Positions 20,751 through 44,200 of a stretch of DNA of 64,000 bases are shown in pieces; within the stretch, counting starts at the first letter, position 1, and every line of letters starts with the position of its first letter. Where the stretch lies: contig OZ038320.1 in the NCBI GenBank assembly GCA_964035795.1, positions 21,532,589 to 21,596,588 of the forward strand. The letters are read 5' to 3'. The notes beneath the pieces were generated by a model. That model was not told the origin of the DNA, made no database searches, and saw only the letters and a program-made list of their open reading frames with translations. The DNA comes from Pterobdella sp. o SKG-2022. Its lineage: Eukaryota; Annelida; Clitellata; Hirudinida; Piscicolidae. A program made the translations under genes and the position numbers.

Positions 20751-21850
20751 GGTGTAAAGATTTTGTGAGCAATATATCTCCTTGAAAATAACAAATGACG
20801 AATAAAGCACTAAACAACTCGCCGCTATAAAGACCCACGCTTTTTAATCACGTGATGTTGCCGGTCAAAAAAATAAATAGAAAAATGGATTTTCAAATCA
20901 ATATATAGGTGATAAAAATATAAAATTAGTTTTAATTCAGTTCTTTTTAGTTTGAGAAAAATTGATATAACAAATTAAATTAAAAAAATTGTATTTTGAT
21001 TGTTATATTTGTTTTTTCACATGAATTTTTGAAAGAAACATCAGAGTCTTTATTTAAGAATTCGTGACATAATCTAGTGCCACGCTGGTAACGATATTTC
21101 AAGTATTTTTTCTATTTATGAATTATTTTATGAGTATTCCGAATCTATAAAAATGAAGTATTCCGAATCTATAAAAATGATTATAATTTTATAATTGTCT
21201 GCACATTATAATTTGAAGCTTCTCTTATATGAAAATTCAGAAAATACAGTTTTTAATAAATTTGTTTCAAAATTTTTCTTAAGTAAATTAATCCATAGAG
21301 ACTCATTATTTTCTAAATGTTCATGTCTTATGTTGCACTTGGAGCGATATGATTCATTGTTGAATAACAGATAGATTTCAGAGGGATAAGATTGCATGTT
21401 TGAATTTTGATGTTTGTTAAACATTTTATGCAAAAGTTATAAAATATAGTTTTTAATATCTTTTTTTTTCATTTTTATGATCTGAAGAAGTTATATTCTT
21501 GTTTTGAGAAGTATATCAACAACAAGACTAGATGTCGAAGAAATAATCTTTTATTTTTGAGTTTTATGTTTTTCTCTAGCAAAATGAAGCAAAATTTCAA
21601 TTTATTTAGTTCCAAAAAAAATTTATTTTCGCTAATTTAAATTTATAAGCTTAAATCATAATTATAAAAAACGATTATTTATTTTCTTATAACGTAAATA
21701 ACTTGCTTTTTATAACTTAAAAAAAATGTCTTATTTTTAAATTACGAATAAGAAAAAAAAATATAGATATAAAAAAGTATATAGAATGACATAAATTGAT
21801 GAAACATATGATATATAAAAAAACAGTTAAGAACTTCATAGAGTAATAAC
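20751..21850. other. Lamin upstream region and AT-rich spacer
   Basis: This contains the lamin 5' UTR and promoter, then AT-rich spacer. A 24-bp unit is tandemly duplicated at 21132-21179. No gene was recognised. Confidence 0.45.
21132..21179. repeat. Two-copy 24-bp tandem repeat
   Basis: The unit AGTATTCCGAATCTATAAAA plus ATGA occurs twice in direct succession, identical in both copies. It is a small recent tandem duplication in non-coding DNA. Confidence 0.8.
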
Positions 21851-21856
21851 TTTATT
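21851..21856 (-). terminator. Candidate polyadenylation signal AATAAA
   Basis: TTTATT on the + strand reads AATAAA on the minus strand, about 95 bp downstream of the stop at 21952. It supports a 3' gene end here. Confidence 0.5.
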
Positions 21857-21951
21857 CAAAGATATCCAATAACCAAAACCTTGATACTTGTTATATCAAT
21901 ACAATTTTGATACAATATCCTTTGCATCATTCTATACATGTCCTTAATTCC

Positions 21952-22493
21952 CTATCGTTGACATTGGATTGTCGGAGCACTCGAAGCTAAGCCAACACTG
22001 CTGTAAAAGGGGGAGCTTAAGAACTGTGAAAGCATCAGTTCAATCGAGATTGGAGTGTCGTTTTGAAGCCTGTGGTTAAAAAAAACTTTGTTAATCGATT
22101 TTTTAAAGAGTTATTTGGTAAAATTTTTTTATAAGCCTTTAGTACTCGCTCTTGTTTTTTTTCTGAACTAGTTTAAAACCAAAATCATAATAACTGCAAG
22201 TGATTGAATAATTGTTATTTTTAACTTTTAAAAAAATTTTTTTCTTCTAATTACATTCAATTCGTTTGAAAATAAAGACGAGAATTAAACATTCTTTGCA
22301 GATGACAAAATGAAAATGTATTATCAATAGTTCGCTTTTAAAATACATTGGTTTAAAAAATGCATCAGTAAAAAGTGTGATACGAGATGATTCAAATGAC
22401 GTACACTACGCTTTTTCTTGCCACACTCAGAAGCATGATACCTAACAAAGCCGATTGTGAGATCTAGCGTTCCTAGAAGATCATTGGCAATCG
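21952..22493 (-). CDS. Last two exons of an unrecognised gene
   Basis: Two minus-strand exons, 22442-22493 and 21952-22069, join in phase 2 with GT-AG boundaries (AG|gtatca and accacag|G). They encode IANDLLGTLDLTIGFVR joined to LQNDTPISIELMLSQF and then LSSPFYSSVGLASSAPTIQCQR and a stop. The last exon is clearly GC-richer than its surroundings. A minus-strand AATAAA (TTTATT at 21851-21856) lies about 100 bp past the stop. The upstream exon enters with one base already used in its first codon, so at least one more 5' exon is missing. An ATG at 22624-22626 (MSSTKKKTTRKS) is a candidate start, but its phase does not fit simply. The product was not recognised. No domain is visible in about 55 residues. 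Confidence 0.5.
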
Positions 22494-22626
22494 CTATTAA
22501 AAAAAGCAATTTTTTTCATGAAGTAGAAACATTTAAAGTTACTTTTAAAAACTAGCTTATTTTATATATAACTTTTTTCTAAAAACTCCGAGACTTTCTT
22601 GTAGTCTTTTTCTTAGTGCTGCTCAT

Positions 22627-24547
22627 AAAAATTCGCGTACCTATATTACTTTGTACAACTTTGACCAAAAACGTGCTTTTATAACTGAAAATGAAAGATT
22701 TAAAGAAAATAAATACTTTGATAAAAATATAAAGTCAAAATAAAGGGAACTTTTTGAAATTTATTCAAAACTCGCCGGAGAAAATCGTTTCAAAATAAAA
22801 CGCATCTTTTATTTAAGCGATATAAGTAAATTATTAAAATATTTTCGGCATAATTGAGAAAGACTTCTTGATTCATGAGAAATTTCCTGAAAGAACATGT
22901 ATAACAAATTTCATTCAACTAAAATTTTCGATAAGTTCAACCTTATCATAATGCATTAGGAAAAAAGATGTAATTTTTTTTTGAAAATATTAGTTGGATA
23001 AAATGTTTTCCATGTTTTTTTAAAATTTTTTTATAAACCAAGAAGTATATTTTAATTAATTCAAAATTACTAGAAACATTCGATGCCTGTTAAAGCCTAT
23101 TTTTTGCATAAGTAATTATTATCGGTATCAATAGACATCGAAGTTTATTTATATAAAAAAGTTATGGAAAAAAAAGCACTTTTTATAGAACAAAAATGTT
23201 GAAATCTTGTTATTAAAAAAAAGATGGAGCAAAATAAAAATTGTCAAAATGCTTGAACTTTCAAACTTGAAAAATAGATGCTCTATAAATAATTTTGAAC
23301 AAAAGAGTCTCAAAAACAAAGGGGTGAAGATAAAAATTGAAGGTGTGTGGGTGACAAGACGAGCTTTAAAAATATATTTTTAAAGAAGCAAGAGTAGATT
23401 TTGGAAGATTTTAGTAGAAATAGTTGTAGAAGTTAACACGAGAAAAAATGTAAAAACAGACGAAAAATTTAAGAGTAGAATCATCAAGTAGAAAAAAATT
23501 TGCTTAATACTTCGAAGAAGAAACAAACGGAAGAATCAAAAGATTTTCTTTGGAGTTCAGAAGACAGAACAAAGTCAAGAATAAAACCTAGACAAAAAAT
23601 GGCAAAAAGGTGAAGAATGAAATAATTGCAAAAGTAAAGATCTAGATTGATTTGAGTATGTCAGACTAAACTTAGCAGGGTTGAGTTTGAGACACATGAA
23701 GACACTCCTAGGAAAAAAAGCTAACAACTAAAAATTTGTTCTAGAAAGAAACGAGAATCAATTTTTATATGGCTATCCAAAAGCACAGATTCGAATCAAA
23801 GTGCAAATACTTGGGGCTATTTGACTGTTCAGAAAAAAGTAGTTTTAGCGTTTTTAAAACCTCAAAACAGCCAATTTAAATATTTGGGAGGCTACGTTCA
23901 AGAATGTCGTAATCCCTGATTGAGCTTGATCCATGTCATAAAGTTATGAAAAACCAAAGTGAAGTTATTAACATATAGTTTTTTTTGAAATTGCTTTCAA
24001 TTGATATATATATTTATATTTATATAATGATTTTCAGTACTGATAAAAATGAGCGACTTATTTTGAGTCGATAACTTAGCATTAAATTGTGAAGGAAATT
24101 GAATGAAAAAAAAAGTTTTTTACTGATATTTTCATGGAATTATTAATTTTTTAAAGTTTTTTAATGAACATAAGTCGTATCAAATATTTTTTCGTGAACC
24201 TCTTCGTTCAAAAGGAATATAAAAAAAGAGGATTGGGCGACTTATAAGCAGCAGTATAGATGGAAATTATTAAACACAAAATACATATTGAAGTTTAAGC
24301 ACAATTTATAAAAAAATCATTATAATCTACAAGTTTAGTAAATATAATATTTTTTTCGATTTTCACAGAACTTTCTACACAAAGATGCTATTAATACCTT
24401 TTAACTTGTTTACCTTTGCGGGTTTTAGTATCATGTCTTGAAACTTTTTGACTATTTTAGTTAATGTTTTTAAAAAAATAATATTGAATTTTAAGGAAAT
24501 AAAATATTTTTTCTCAATTGGAACAACTATTAACGAACTCTTATACA
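22627..24547. other. AT-rich intergenic DNA with one LINE relic
   Basis: Mostly featureless AT-rich DNA. The part from 23330 to 23960 is less AT-rich and reads as a decayed CR1/L2-like LINE on the minus strand. No gene was recognised. Confidence 0.5.
23330..23960 (-). mobile_element. Second, more decayed CR1/L2-like LINE relic
   Basis: Minus-strand frames give LNPAKFSLTYSN, then YLDD-like LLDDSTLKFFVCFYIFSRVNF, then NLPKSTLASLK. The last parts parallel YLDASLKILVCSLVISR and DLPKSTLYPLTK of the lamin-intron relic, so both probably derive from the same family. Stops and frameshifts are frequent. Confidence 0.55.
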
Positions 24548-25264
24548 ATGGAAGAAAAAAGTGATATTAAGAGAAAAAACCTTGATTCTGGCTACGCAGA
24601 AATTTCAGAAAAATTAAAAAATATTGACGAAAAAAAAAAAGAAATTAAAGTCTGCAATAAAAATATTGAAACATTGAGAAAAAAGCACATTGTTAAGGAC
24701 AAAATTACTTATAAAAACCAAAATTCTTTGTTTGAATATTTAACGAAGTTGCTTGAAAATTATAGTGAAAATGATATTTTAGAATGTCTCGATAAACGGA
24801 AAAAAATAAAATCCAACCTAAAAGTTACAGCAGACAATAAGCCTCCAGCTACTCTGAACAAAACTATGAATAATGAGAAATTTAAAAACACCTTTATCAA
24901 AAAAACTTCTATTCAATCTGAAAATTTGCTAAATAAATTTGTAAAAGGGAAAGAGGATAAAAAAACCATATTTCAGCCTGAGTCAAATCTAATGAATATA
25001 AGTAACCCAAAAATAATAAAGAAGAATGTTAAAGTGTTAAAAACTAGTTTCAATACTGGAATCAAAAAAGCTTCCAGCAAAAAATTAAAGTTATCTTCAC
25101 CTAAAATACCTGTGCCTATCCCTGAGCAATCTTTTTCTTCCCTCCTTGAGACTCCATCCAGTTCCACTTCTTCACTCCTCAAATCAGCAACTATAAATAT
25201 TCATCCTGAATCTGATCAGTCACAATCTAAAACCAGCTTTACTAAAACTAATGTATGCTTTTAA
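24548..25264 (+). CDS. Unrecognised Lys-rich coiled-coil ORF
   Basis: An open frame of 238 codons from an ATG at 24548 (upstream in-frame stops precede it). Residues 1-60 are charged and helical (EISEKLKNIDEKKKEIK, then NIETLRKKH), followed by SLFEYLTKLLENYSENDILECLDKRKK. The rest is Lys/Ser/Pro-rich and looks disordered (SSPKIPVPIPEQSFSSLLE). A GTATGC donor-like site after codon 235 (25253) would allow splicing onwards in phase 0, so it may be the first exon of a longer gene. The next exon was not found with a compatible phase, apart from a weak 54-bp candidate at 26035-26088. No domain was recognised. Its length and composition in very AT-rich DNA support a real gene. Confidence 0.55.
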   Translation: MEEKSDIKRKNLDSGYAEISEKLKNIDEKKKEIKVCNKNIETLRKKHIVKDKITYKNQNSLFEYLTKLLENYSENDILECLDKRKKIKSNLKVTADNKPPATLNKTMNNEKFKNTFIKKTSIQSENLLNKFVKGKEDKKTIFQPESNLMNISNPKIIKKNVKVLKTSFNTGIKKASSKKLKLSSPKIPVPIPEQSFSSLLETPSSSTSSLLKSATINIHPESDQSQSKTSFTKTNVCF

Positions 25265-26057
25265 TTTTTTCGTTGAATGTTGAGAGAAAAATATGTATTC
25301 TTACCATATTCAGTTTAACTTTTTGAAATGACAAATTTTTCTTTGCATTTCCTTGTTTTAGAAATTCACCAATGATTTAATCATGTTTAATTTTGTCATA
25401 TTTTTCACAATTACCAATCAAAAACTATTAACTTGACAATTTTTCTAATCTCTTTGAAAATTTTACAAACATTTCAAATATGGCAAAATCTTAAAATGTC
25501 TCAGAATTATATCACAGTCTGATACATTTCATGCTAAATCTTATTTTATTATGTGCCTTTAACTTCCAAGTCAGCTGTTGAACTATATTTAACTGCTTAC
25601 CAAATACCTGAGTTACCTTAAACTGCTGTCATCTATATCTTCTATATTTTATGCTAAATATTACTATGGTATAATACAAGCAATGAATAACATTTCAACT
25701 GGATACTTATATATTGCTATTTATATAAAATTTGTTTAAATTGATTGGAATTCGTGATTATCATGATTCAATACTTTAAAAAAAGATTTTTTTAAAACTT
25801 TTTTTTAATAAAAAATCATTTAGAGATATTTTATAGTTGAAATATCTTAACGTAATTTTATAGTCTACAATTCAATGAGAATAATTTAAAGTTAATGAAT
25901 CAAGGTTTTCTGAGAAAATTTTTTGAAAGTTTTAATTGTATAAACATGGAATACATTTGAAGATTATTGAGATAAACAAGCAAGAAACTTAATTCAGATT
26001 TGGAAGGTTTTAGTCCAAATCGTTTGAGTCTTCAGTCATATCAAATCCCAAGGAGCA
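25265..26057. other. AT-rich spacer upstream of RIM-binding protein gene
   Basis: No coding sequence was recognised. It presumably contains the promoter and 5' UTR of the next gene and possibly the 3' end of the preceding ORF. Confidence 0.4.
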
Positions 26058-37375
<11,318 letters not shown>

Positions 37376-39106
37376 ATGTTCTACAGTTTTCCTTTGTTCC
37401 TCTTCAACCTGCTACATTAATATCATTGTTATTTTTTGTGTTCATACAGTGTTTTTTTTAATTATCAAGTTTTTATTTAAATTTTTTCTTTGTATTTATT
37501 ATCTGAGAGCTTAAAGATACATAAAGGTATTAAGTTATTTTTTGAATTTTCAAGCAAATCAAAATGAACAATTTTCAATTAAATTAATTTCAAAGTGAAA
37601 CTTGAAAATTTATCAAATCAAGTTTTTATATTGAGTTTTTGTAATATGGAATACGGTCAAAGTTGGCTCGAAAGATGATAAAGATCTTATTTAACCATTA
37701 AAACACGCTTCATCACAACCATTATGTAGGATTAAAACTTACTTGACTTGTGTGGACGAAATTAAAATTGTGTCATAAATATTGTTTTTCAGAAAGTTAT
37801 TTGCAAAATTTATTTTTTAAATTTTCATTATAAATTGCCAAACTTATTCGTGGGAATAAAATTAAGTTTTCCAAAAGGTTGAAGTTTTATTACTAAAATT
37901 TACGGCGGCGAAGTTACAAACTGGGCTCTATACAACATTCAATCAACTTAAAGAAGTATTATTTAATCTATCGAAAAAGTGATAAAATTTTGAATAAAAC
38001 ACTCATTACACACGTGGTCTGCTGAAGTTTCATAATGTTATCAATAAAGTTTAACGAATGGCCTTCTTTCCAAAAACAATTGATCGGATGCTGTAAAAAA
38101 CTGCCATTATTGCCATTTGAAACGAAAGTTATTCAAGAGACGTGAGCTTATTCTTATTTGCTTTGTTAGCGTTGTAACATTTGTGTTGAACTGTGAAAAA
38201 CTAATGATACGGCGGCCATACAAACAAGCCATTAAAATTTGAAGATATTGATTTCTAAAGCATAGTTTTTTCTTGAACTTCTTACTATTGCTTTTTTTTC
38301 AGATCCGTCCATCTGCATTCGAGGTTCTTTTATTGATTCTTGCACACGCTTTCTCATCGAATATTTTTATTGATTTTGTCGGTCTTTATATTTTCCATTT
38401 CTTTTTTGACATAATTTATTGCTTATAAATTTTTCTTTCCAGTTCAAGTTTATAACATGACTTATTCTTGCTTTTTTAAATCTACCATTTGTTTTTTCTA
38501 TTATAGAAGTGCTTTCGCTAGTGTCAATACTTTCCATTTTTGACCGTCATAAACATTTCTGCCATCAATCCAATCTTTCTAATCTTATCAAGTAAATCAT
38601 TTTTTCGTAATGCTTTCCCTATTTTTTTCAAACGATTAATTCCTTCCCATGTCACCCACACATTTTCCCACTAAAAAGTTCATCTTCAAAAGTGGTTCTT
38701 TTCCATATTCTTGTATAAATCTTATTTTATTGAAAACTTCTTTGGATCTTTCTTTCAACATACTACAATATTTTTTCTGCATCAACTCTCTCACTGCTAT
38801 TGAAACGACTGACTTTTGATAGGGCTCTTTCTTCTCAAACGCTTGTAAGCTTCAAGCTCTAGTGATTTTATTGCTTTTTATTGTGGTATTTCTCGATTGA
38901 AATCTTTTTTTATATTTGTATTTTTATCACTATATTATTACGTCAGTGTTTTCAATGTTTACTGCTGGCTTGCAAGTTTTGTATGGCACGATGCATATTA
39001 TGGCTACGTTATTACCACTATTATATTTACATGATTGTATTCCTAGAAAATTATTGGAGGTATTAAATAAGAAAAAAGTTTGAAATTTGAATAAAATTTT
39101 TGTTTT
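37376..39106. other. RIMBP 3' flank, copy 1, with possible decayed coding relic
   Basis: AT-rich to about 38280. From 38300 to 38870 the minus strand shows scattered open pieces (for example KERSKEVFNKIRFIQEYGKE and LVGKCVGDMGRN) broken by stops. This suggests an old mobile-element or gene relic that was not recognised. It ends at the gap. Confidence 0.4.
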
Positions 39107-39306
39107 NNNNNNNNNNNNNNNNNNNNNNNNNNNNNNNNNNNNNNNNNNNNNNNNNNNNNNNNNNNNNNNNNNNNNNNNNNNNNNNNNNNNNNNNNNNNNN
39201 NNNNNNNNNNNNNNNNNNNNNNNNNNNNNNNNNNNNNNNNNNNNNNNNNNNNNNNNNNNNNNNNNNNNNNNNNNNNNNNNNNNNNNNNNNNNNNNNNNNN
39301 NNNNNN
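39107..39306. other. Assembly gap (200 N)
   Basis: Exactly 200 N separate the two copies of the duplicated segment. The right contig starts inside an ACT array. Confidence 0.99.
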
Positions 39307-40222
<916 letters not shown>

Positions 40223-40235
40223 ATACTACTACTAC

Positions 40236-40266
<31 letters not shown>

Positions 40267-41238
40267 ATTAATATAAAATCAAAGTTATTGGTTTACAAGT
40301 TGTTAATACATGAATCTTTTTGATGATTTAATGTGAAATCATCACCAAGCTCTTTGTGAAAAGAATCGTGCGTTTATAATCTTGTGAACCAATCTGTATA
40401 ATTTTGTCATATTGTTCGTTGGTTTCAATATTAATGTCCATGTCATGGAAAGCAACTGAGGCGCAAAATTATAATTCGTCACAGTGATTCTTTTCTTTAT
40501 GTTTCCTTATTCTTACTTCATCTAAATTCCTTTATCAATGATATATAGAATCAGTTTTGTTTTAATTTAAAGATTGTAATACAAAATAATTTATAAATAT
40601 CTCTCTGTTAACTATTTTTCAATAGAAAACTAGCATATGAAAAATGCAGGTATTATAAGATACTTAATATTTAATATACTATTCTACGATAGTATACAGT
40701 GAAACAAAATAAAGTGTAACTAGTAAAATTATTGTGGAGTTAATTCAAAGAGTTCTGAACGCGTGAAGTAAGCGGCTAAATAAATAATGAATACTTAAGT
40801 ACAATGATTTGCGTATCTTGTAAGAATTCATGGAAATGTTCAAATGCGAGCCGACCTAAAAACTTCCGAGAAAATTTACTTTTTTTTGTTCTTTATTAAG
40901 CTTTGTTGCTGATTTATCAATGGGTATTTTGAATATCCTTGTTTTTTGTTAATGTTACTGCTGGTTTTTCACAGATCAAATTTACCTCTGCATCTAATTT
41001 TGAAAGTTTTTAACTTATCTATTTTAAAGTGAAAACCATGTTAGTTCATAATGCAAATTTCAAGTGAAATATTGTTTTCATATTTAATTTTTATTTAGTA
41101 TTTTGGTATAAATCATTTTTCTCATTTATATTCGACATCTGACTTGTAATATTTCATATGAATCTTTAAATCATGTTTTATATTGTGCAATAAATTTAAA
41201 ATAAAACTCTATTGAGTTAATAAATCATCGCATCTCAG

Positions 41239-44200
41239 TCAAAAGAGTTTAAAGATACTGAAAAGCAATGGCAATTACAAAAGAAAGTGAATGACCTTTC
41301 GATTCAGGTGGTCAAGGGATGGGGTATAACAGTGAATTTAGTTTGAATTGAAGATTATATGAAGGATTCTAGAAACTTTTATGTTAATCTAAATGTCTAT
41401 CTGTATAACTTAACTTAAGTAAATAAGAAAGGATATTAAATAATATATTTTTGACAGATTTTTACATGGGGTTGATTTATTTTAATTGTGAAGTTTTGTC
41501 CCTTGACGTCTTTATTCATTGAATGCAGGTTACTCAGTTAGAAAAGAAAGTGTTTGTGCTGAAGAACGAGAACGAAACTTTGGTATCATTTTATTTACAT
41601 TCTTTACTATTTATAAACTATCATCTATTGAGCATTCACCAACAAAAGTCAATTAACATCAGAAAAATTAATCATATAATCTTAAAAATACGAGATTTAT
41701 TGCGATTTTAATTTTTAGAAAAAAAATAATACGAATAAATAAAATATTGAATTATTATTTTGAAGAATAGTTGTATAAATTTTAAAATGTTGTTTCAATT
41801 GCTGAACGCAGAAAAGACAATGGGAAGATCAGAAAGGCACAGATGAAAAACTGAAAAATCTGAAAAAACGCAATGCGGAACTGAGCCACACAGTTAAGAG
41901 GCTCGAGGAGGCTGCCAAAAAAAACTATGGCATTAAAACTAGAGTAAGTCTGAGCGTTTGATGCTTTTTCACTAAATGGTTATTTGAAGGTTTTAAGTAA
42001 ATTGTAATAACCGTTCAATTATTTCTGAATGTTTATAAAACCATCAGTTTTAATATATATTAAAAATTATTTGTTTCCTACACAGGAATCAAAAACCACT
42101 ATTGAAAAAAAAAAGCATAGCCTGAAGCAAGACTTAAAAAGACATGAAATGTTTGATGCCCAACACCTACTTGGAAAACACCAACAACTCATCAACTACA
42201 TCAACTCCCTCAATGCCCAACTGGTACTTCATTTGTATCTCCTTGCATTATCAACCTCATTATTCAACTATCGAAAATAAAGTTTATTTTTGATTGATAT
42301 TATCATTGTAGTGAATTTTTCACTAAAATAGTGGCTTTAAAATCTTGTAGCTATCTATCTATTTTAATGAATTTTTCAAGTTCTTCCATATAAGATAATA
42401 TTGTTGTTATTACCTACAATCTCAAAAATCGAACAACAACTGCAGTACACAGGCCAGGGAGGTTTGGTGGATGGCATGGATGAGCTATTGAGGGTTGCAA
42501 ACAAGGAGCGGTTGGTGCTTGAGAGAGAAAATGATAAGGTAGGATTGGTTGGACACATTGATACTTGTTGAAGTAAAATTATTTCATAAATAGTTTGCCC
42601 TAAATAAATTTATTATTTCAAAGATTACGCTATACTAGTATCATTAACTTAAGCCAACTGCTGTCAACCCCAGTTATTGGACATGCTTAGCAGTATAATC
42701 TAATTAGATTATGAAATAACTTGAAACATTTTTTAGAGCTTATTTTTGTCGACTATAAAATTTCTTATTTTAGCATATTGATAAATAAAAACTAAAAATA
42801 ATAAGTAATTATATCAATTTAATAAATAATATAAATACCTCAGTTATCAAGGGATTTGTCATCTAAAGCAACCTTGTGTGAAAACTTGGAGGAACAGTTA
42901 AAATGCCTGCAGCAAGAGTTAAGTGCCATCAAACAAGATGAAGAAGAACAAGGGAGAAGGGTCGGTTCTTTTGTTTTTTCATGGTTTGCCATAAGAGTAA
43001 ATGTGTGTTACTGTGACGCCAACAATATTAAGTGATATCTTATATTGCATAAGGAACTTGCATCTGCGTATTTGATTTCGCTCATATTTTTGGATCATCC
43101 AAATTTTTAATTTCATGGTTATATTATTTATTTCAAAAAAAAATTTTTATAGCAATACGCACTCGCATTGTTTAAGAAAAATTTCAGTTTTTTGCATTCA
43201 ATAGTGTCTTTATAATCCACCTGCAACAGCTCGTGACCATAATGTAATAGAAACATAAAAATTTATTTAATAAGCTTCACTTCCGATAAAACAAATGGTT
43301 ATAGATCGATTTTAATCGTTTTATGTATTGAACTCTTAACTACTCAAAAGCAAGTGGTTTGATAGAGTAGCACAATGACAGGATGTAGACGTAATGAATG
43401 GATGTATCAAGATTGAGTCTTTGGAGGCGAGTCTGCAGCAGTATGAAGATAAAGTCGCCACTCTGGTGAAAAAATTTTCTATTTTTTATACAATGAATAA
43501 TGCGCCTAGAATATGTTTTTGTTTGTTGATAAATTTTTTTGAGTTAATTCTTTATACCATATAATATGTATTCACTGACTACGTATGCCTTCACTGATTA
43601 TGTTAGATATGTAGTTTATAGGCATTTTTATGCAAATATTTTCATATCAACTTAATTTCTATATACTAACTTCTATAATATATATGATTTAACTTTAAAA
43701 ATTCCAGGTTTTAAATAGAAATTTAAAGTTTTTAACTAAAATGCATATGTGTTATATTCATCCGATATATAAATCATTTGGAAACTTTAAGCATTAAACA
43801 TTGAAGAATGAAAAGTTGTTGAAGAGCAAGGAAGAAAACCAATGTATAATAGAAACGAACACTCAGTTGACTGAACAACTTGACTCTGCTTTGAGGGTTT
43901 GATATATTTGCTCGCCATTACATGCATAAATTGAAATACCTCATTTACATGCATATTTAAAATTTTTGAATTTTTTCTATGATAGCGGTTTTTATATAAA
44001 ATATCTATATTTTTTGAATTTGTATTTTGATGCGTGATCAAAACTTATTTTTTACTTATTTTGGTTACTATAAATTAAAACGCAACTCAAATTGATACCA
44101 GCCTCATCCATCACCCAGGCGGAAGAAACGATACATCGCATGGAGTGTGAGATGGAGACCCAACGCAAGGAGCACATGGAGTTGACTGCAACATTGGCCA

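Noticed and set aside
21975..22000. A GAAGCTAAGCC stretch recalling the 5S rRNA core, considered as an rRNA-derived RNA gene
   Set aside because: The rest of 5S rRNA is absent and the same bases are explained by a minus-strand coding exon with acceptor, stop and poly-A signal.
38881..39066. A 61-codon aromatic-rich ORF (and its copy at 51589-51774)
   Set aside because: Low-complexity AT-rich translation without homology or splice context.
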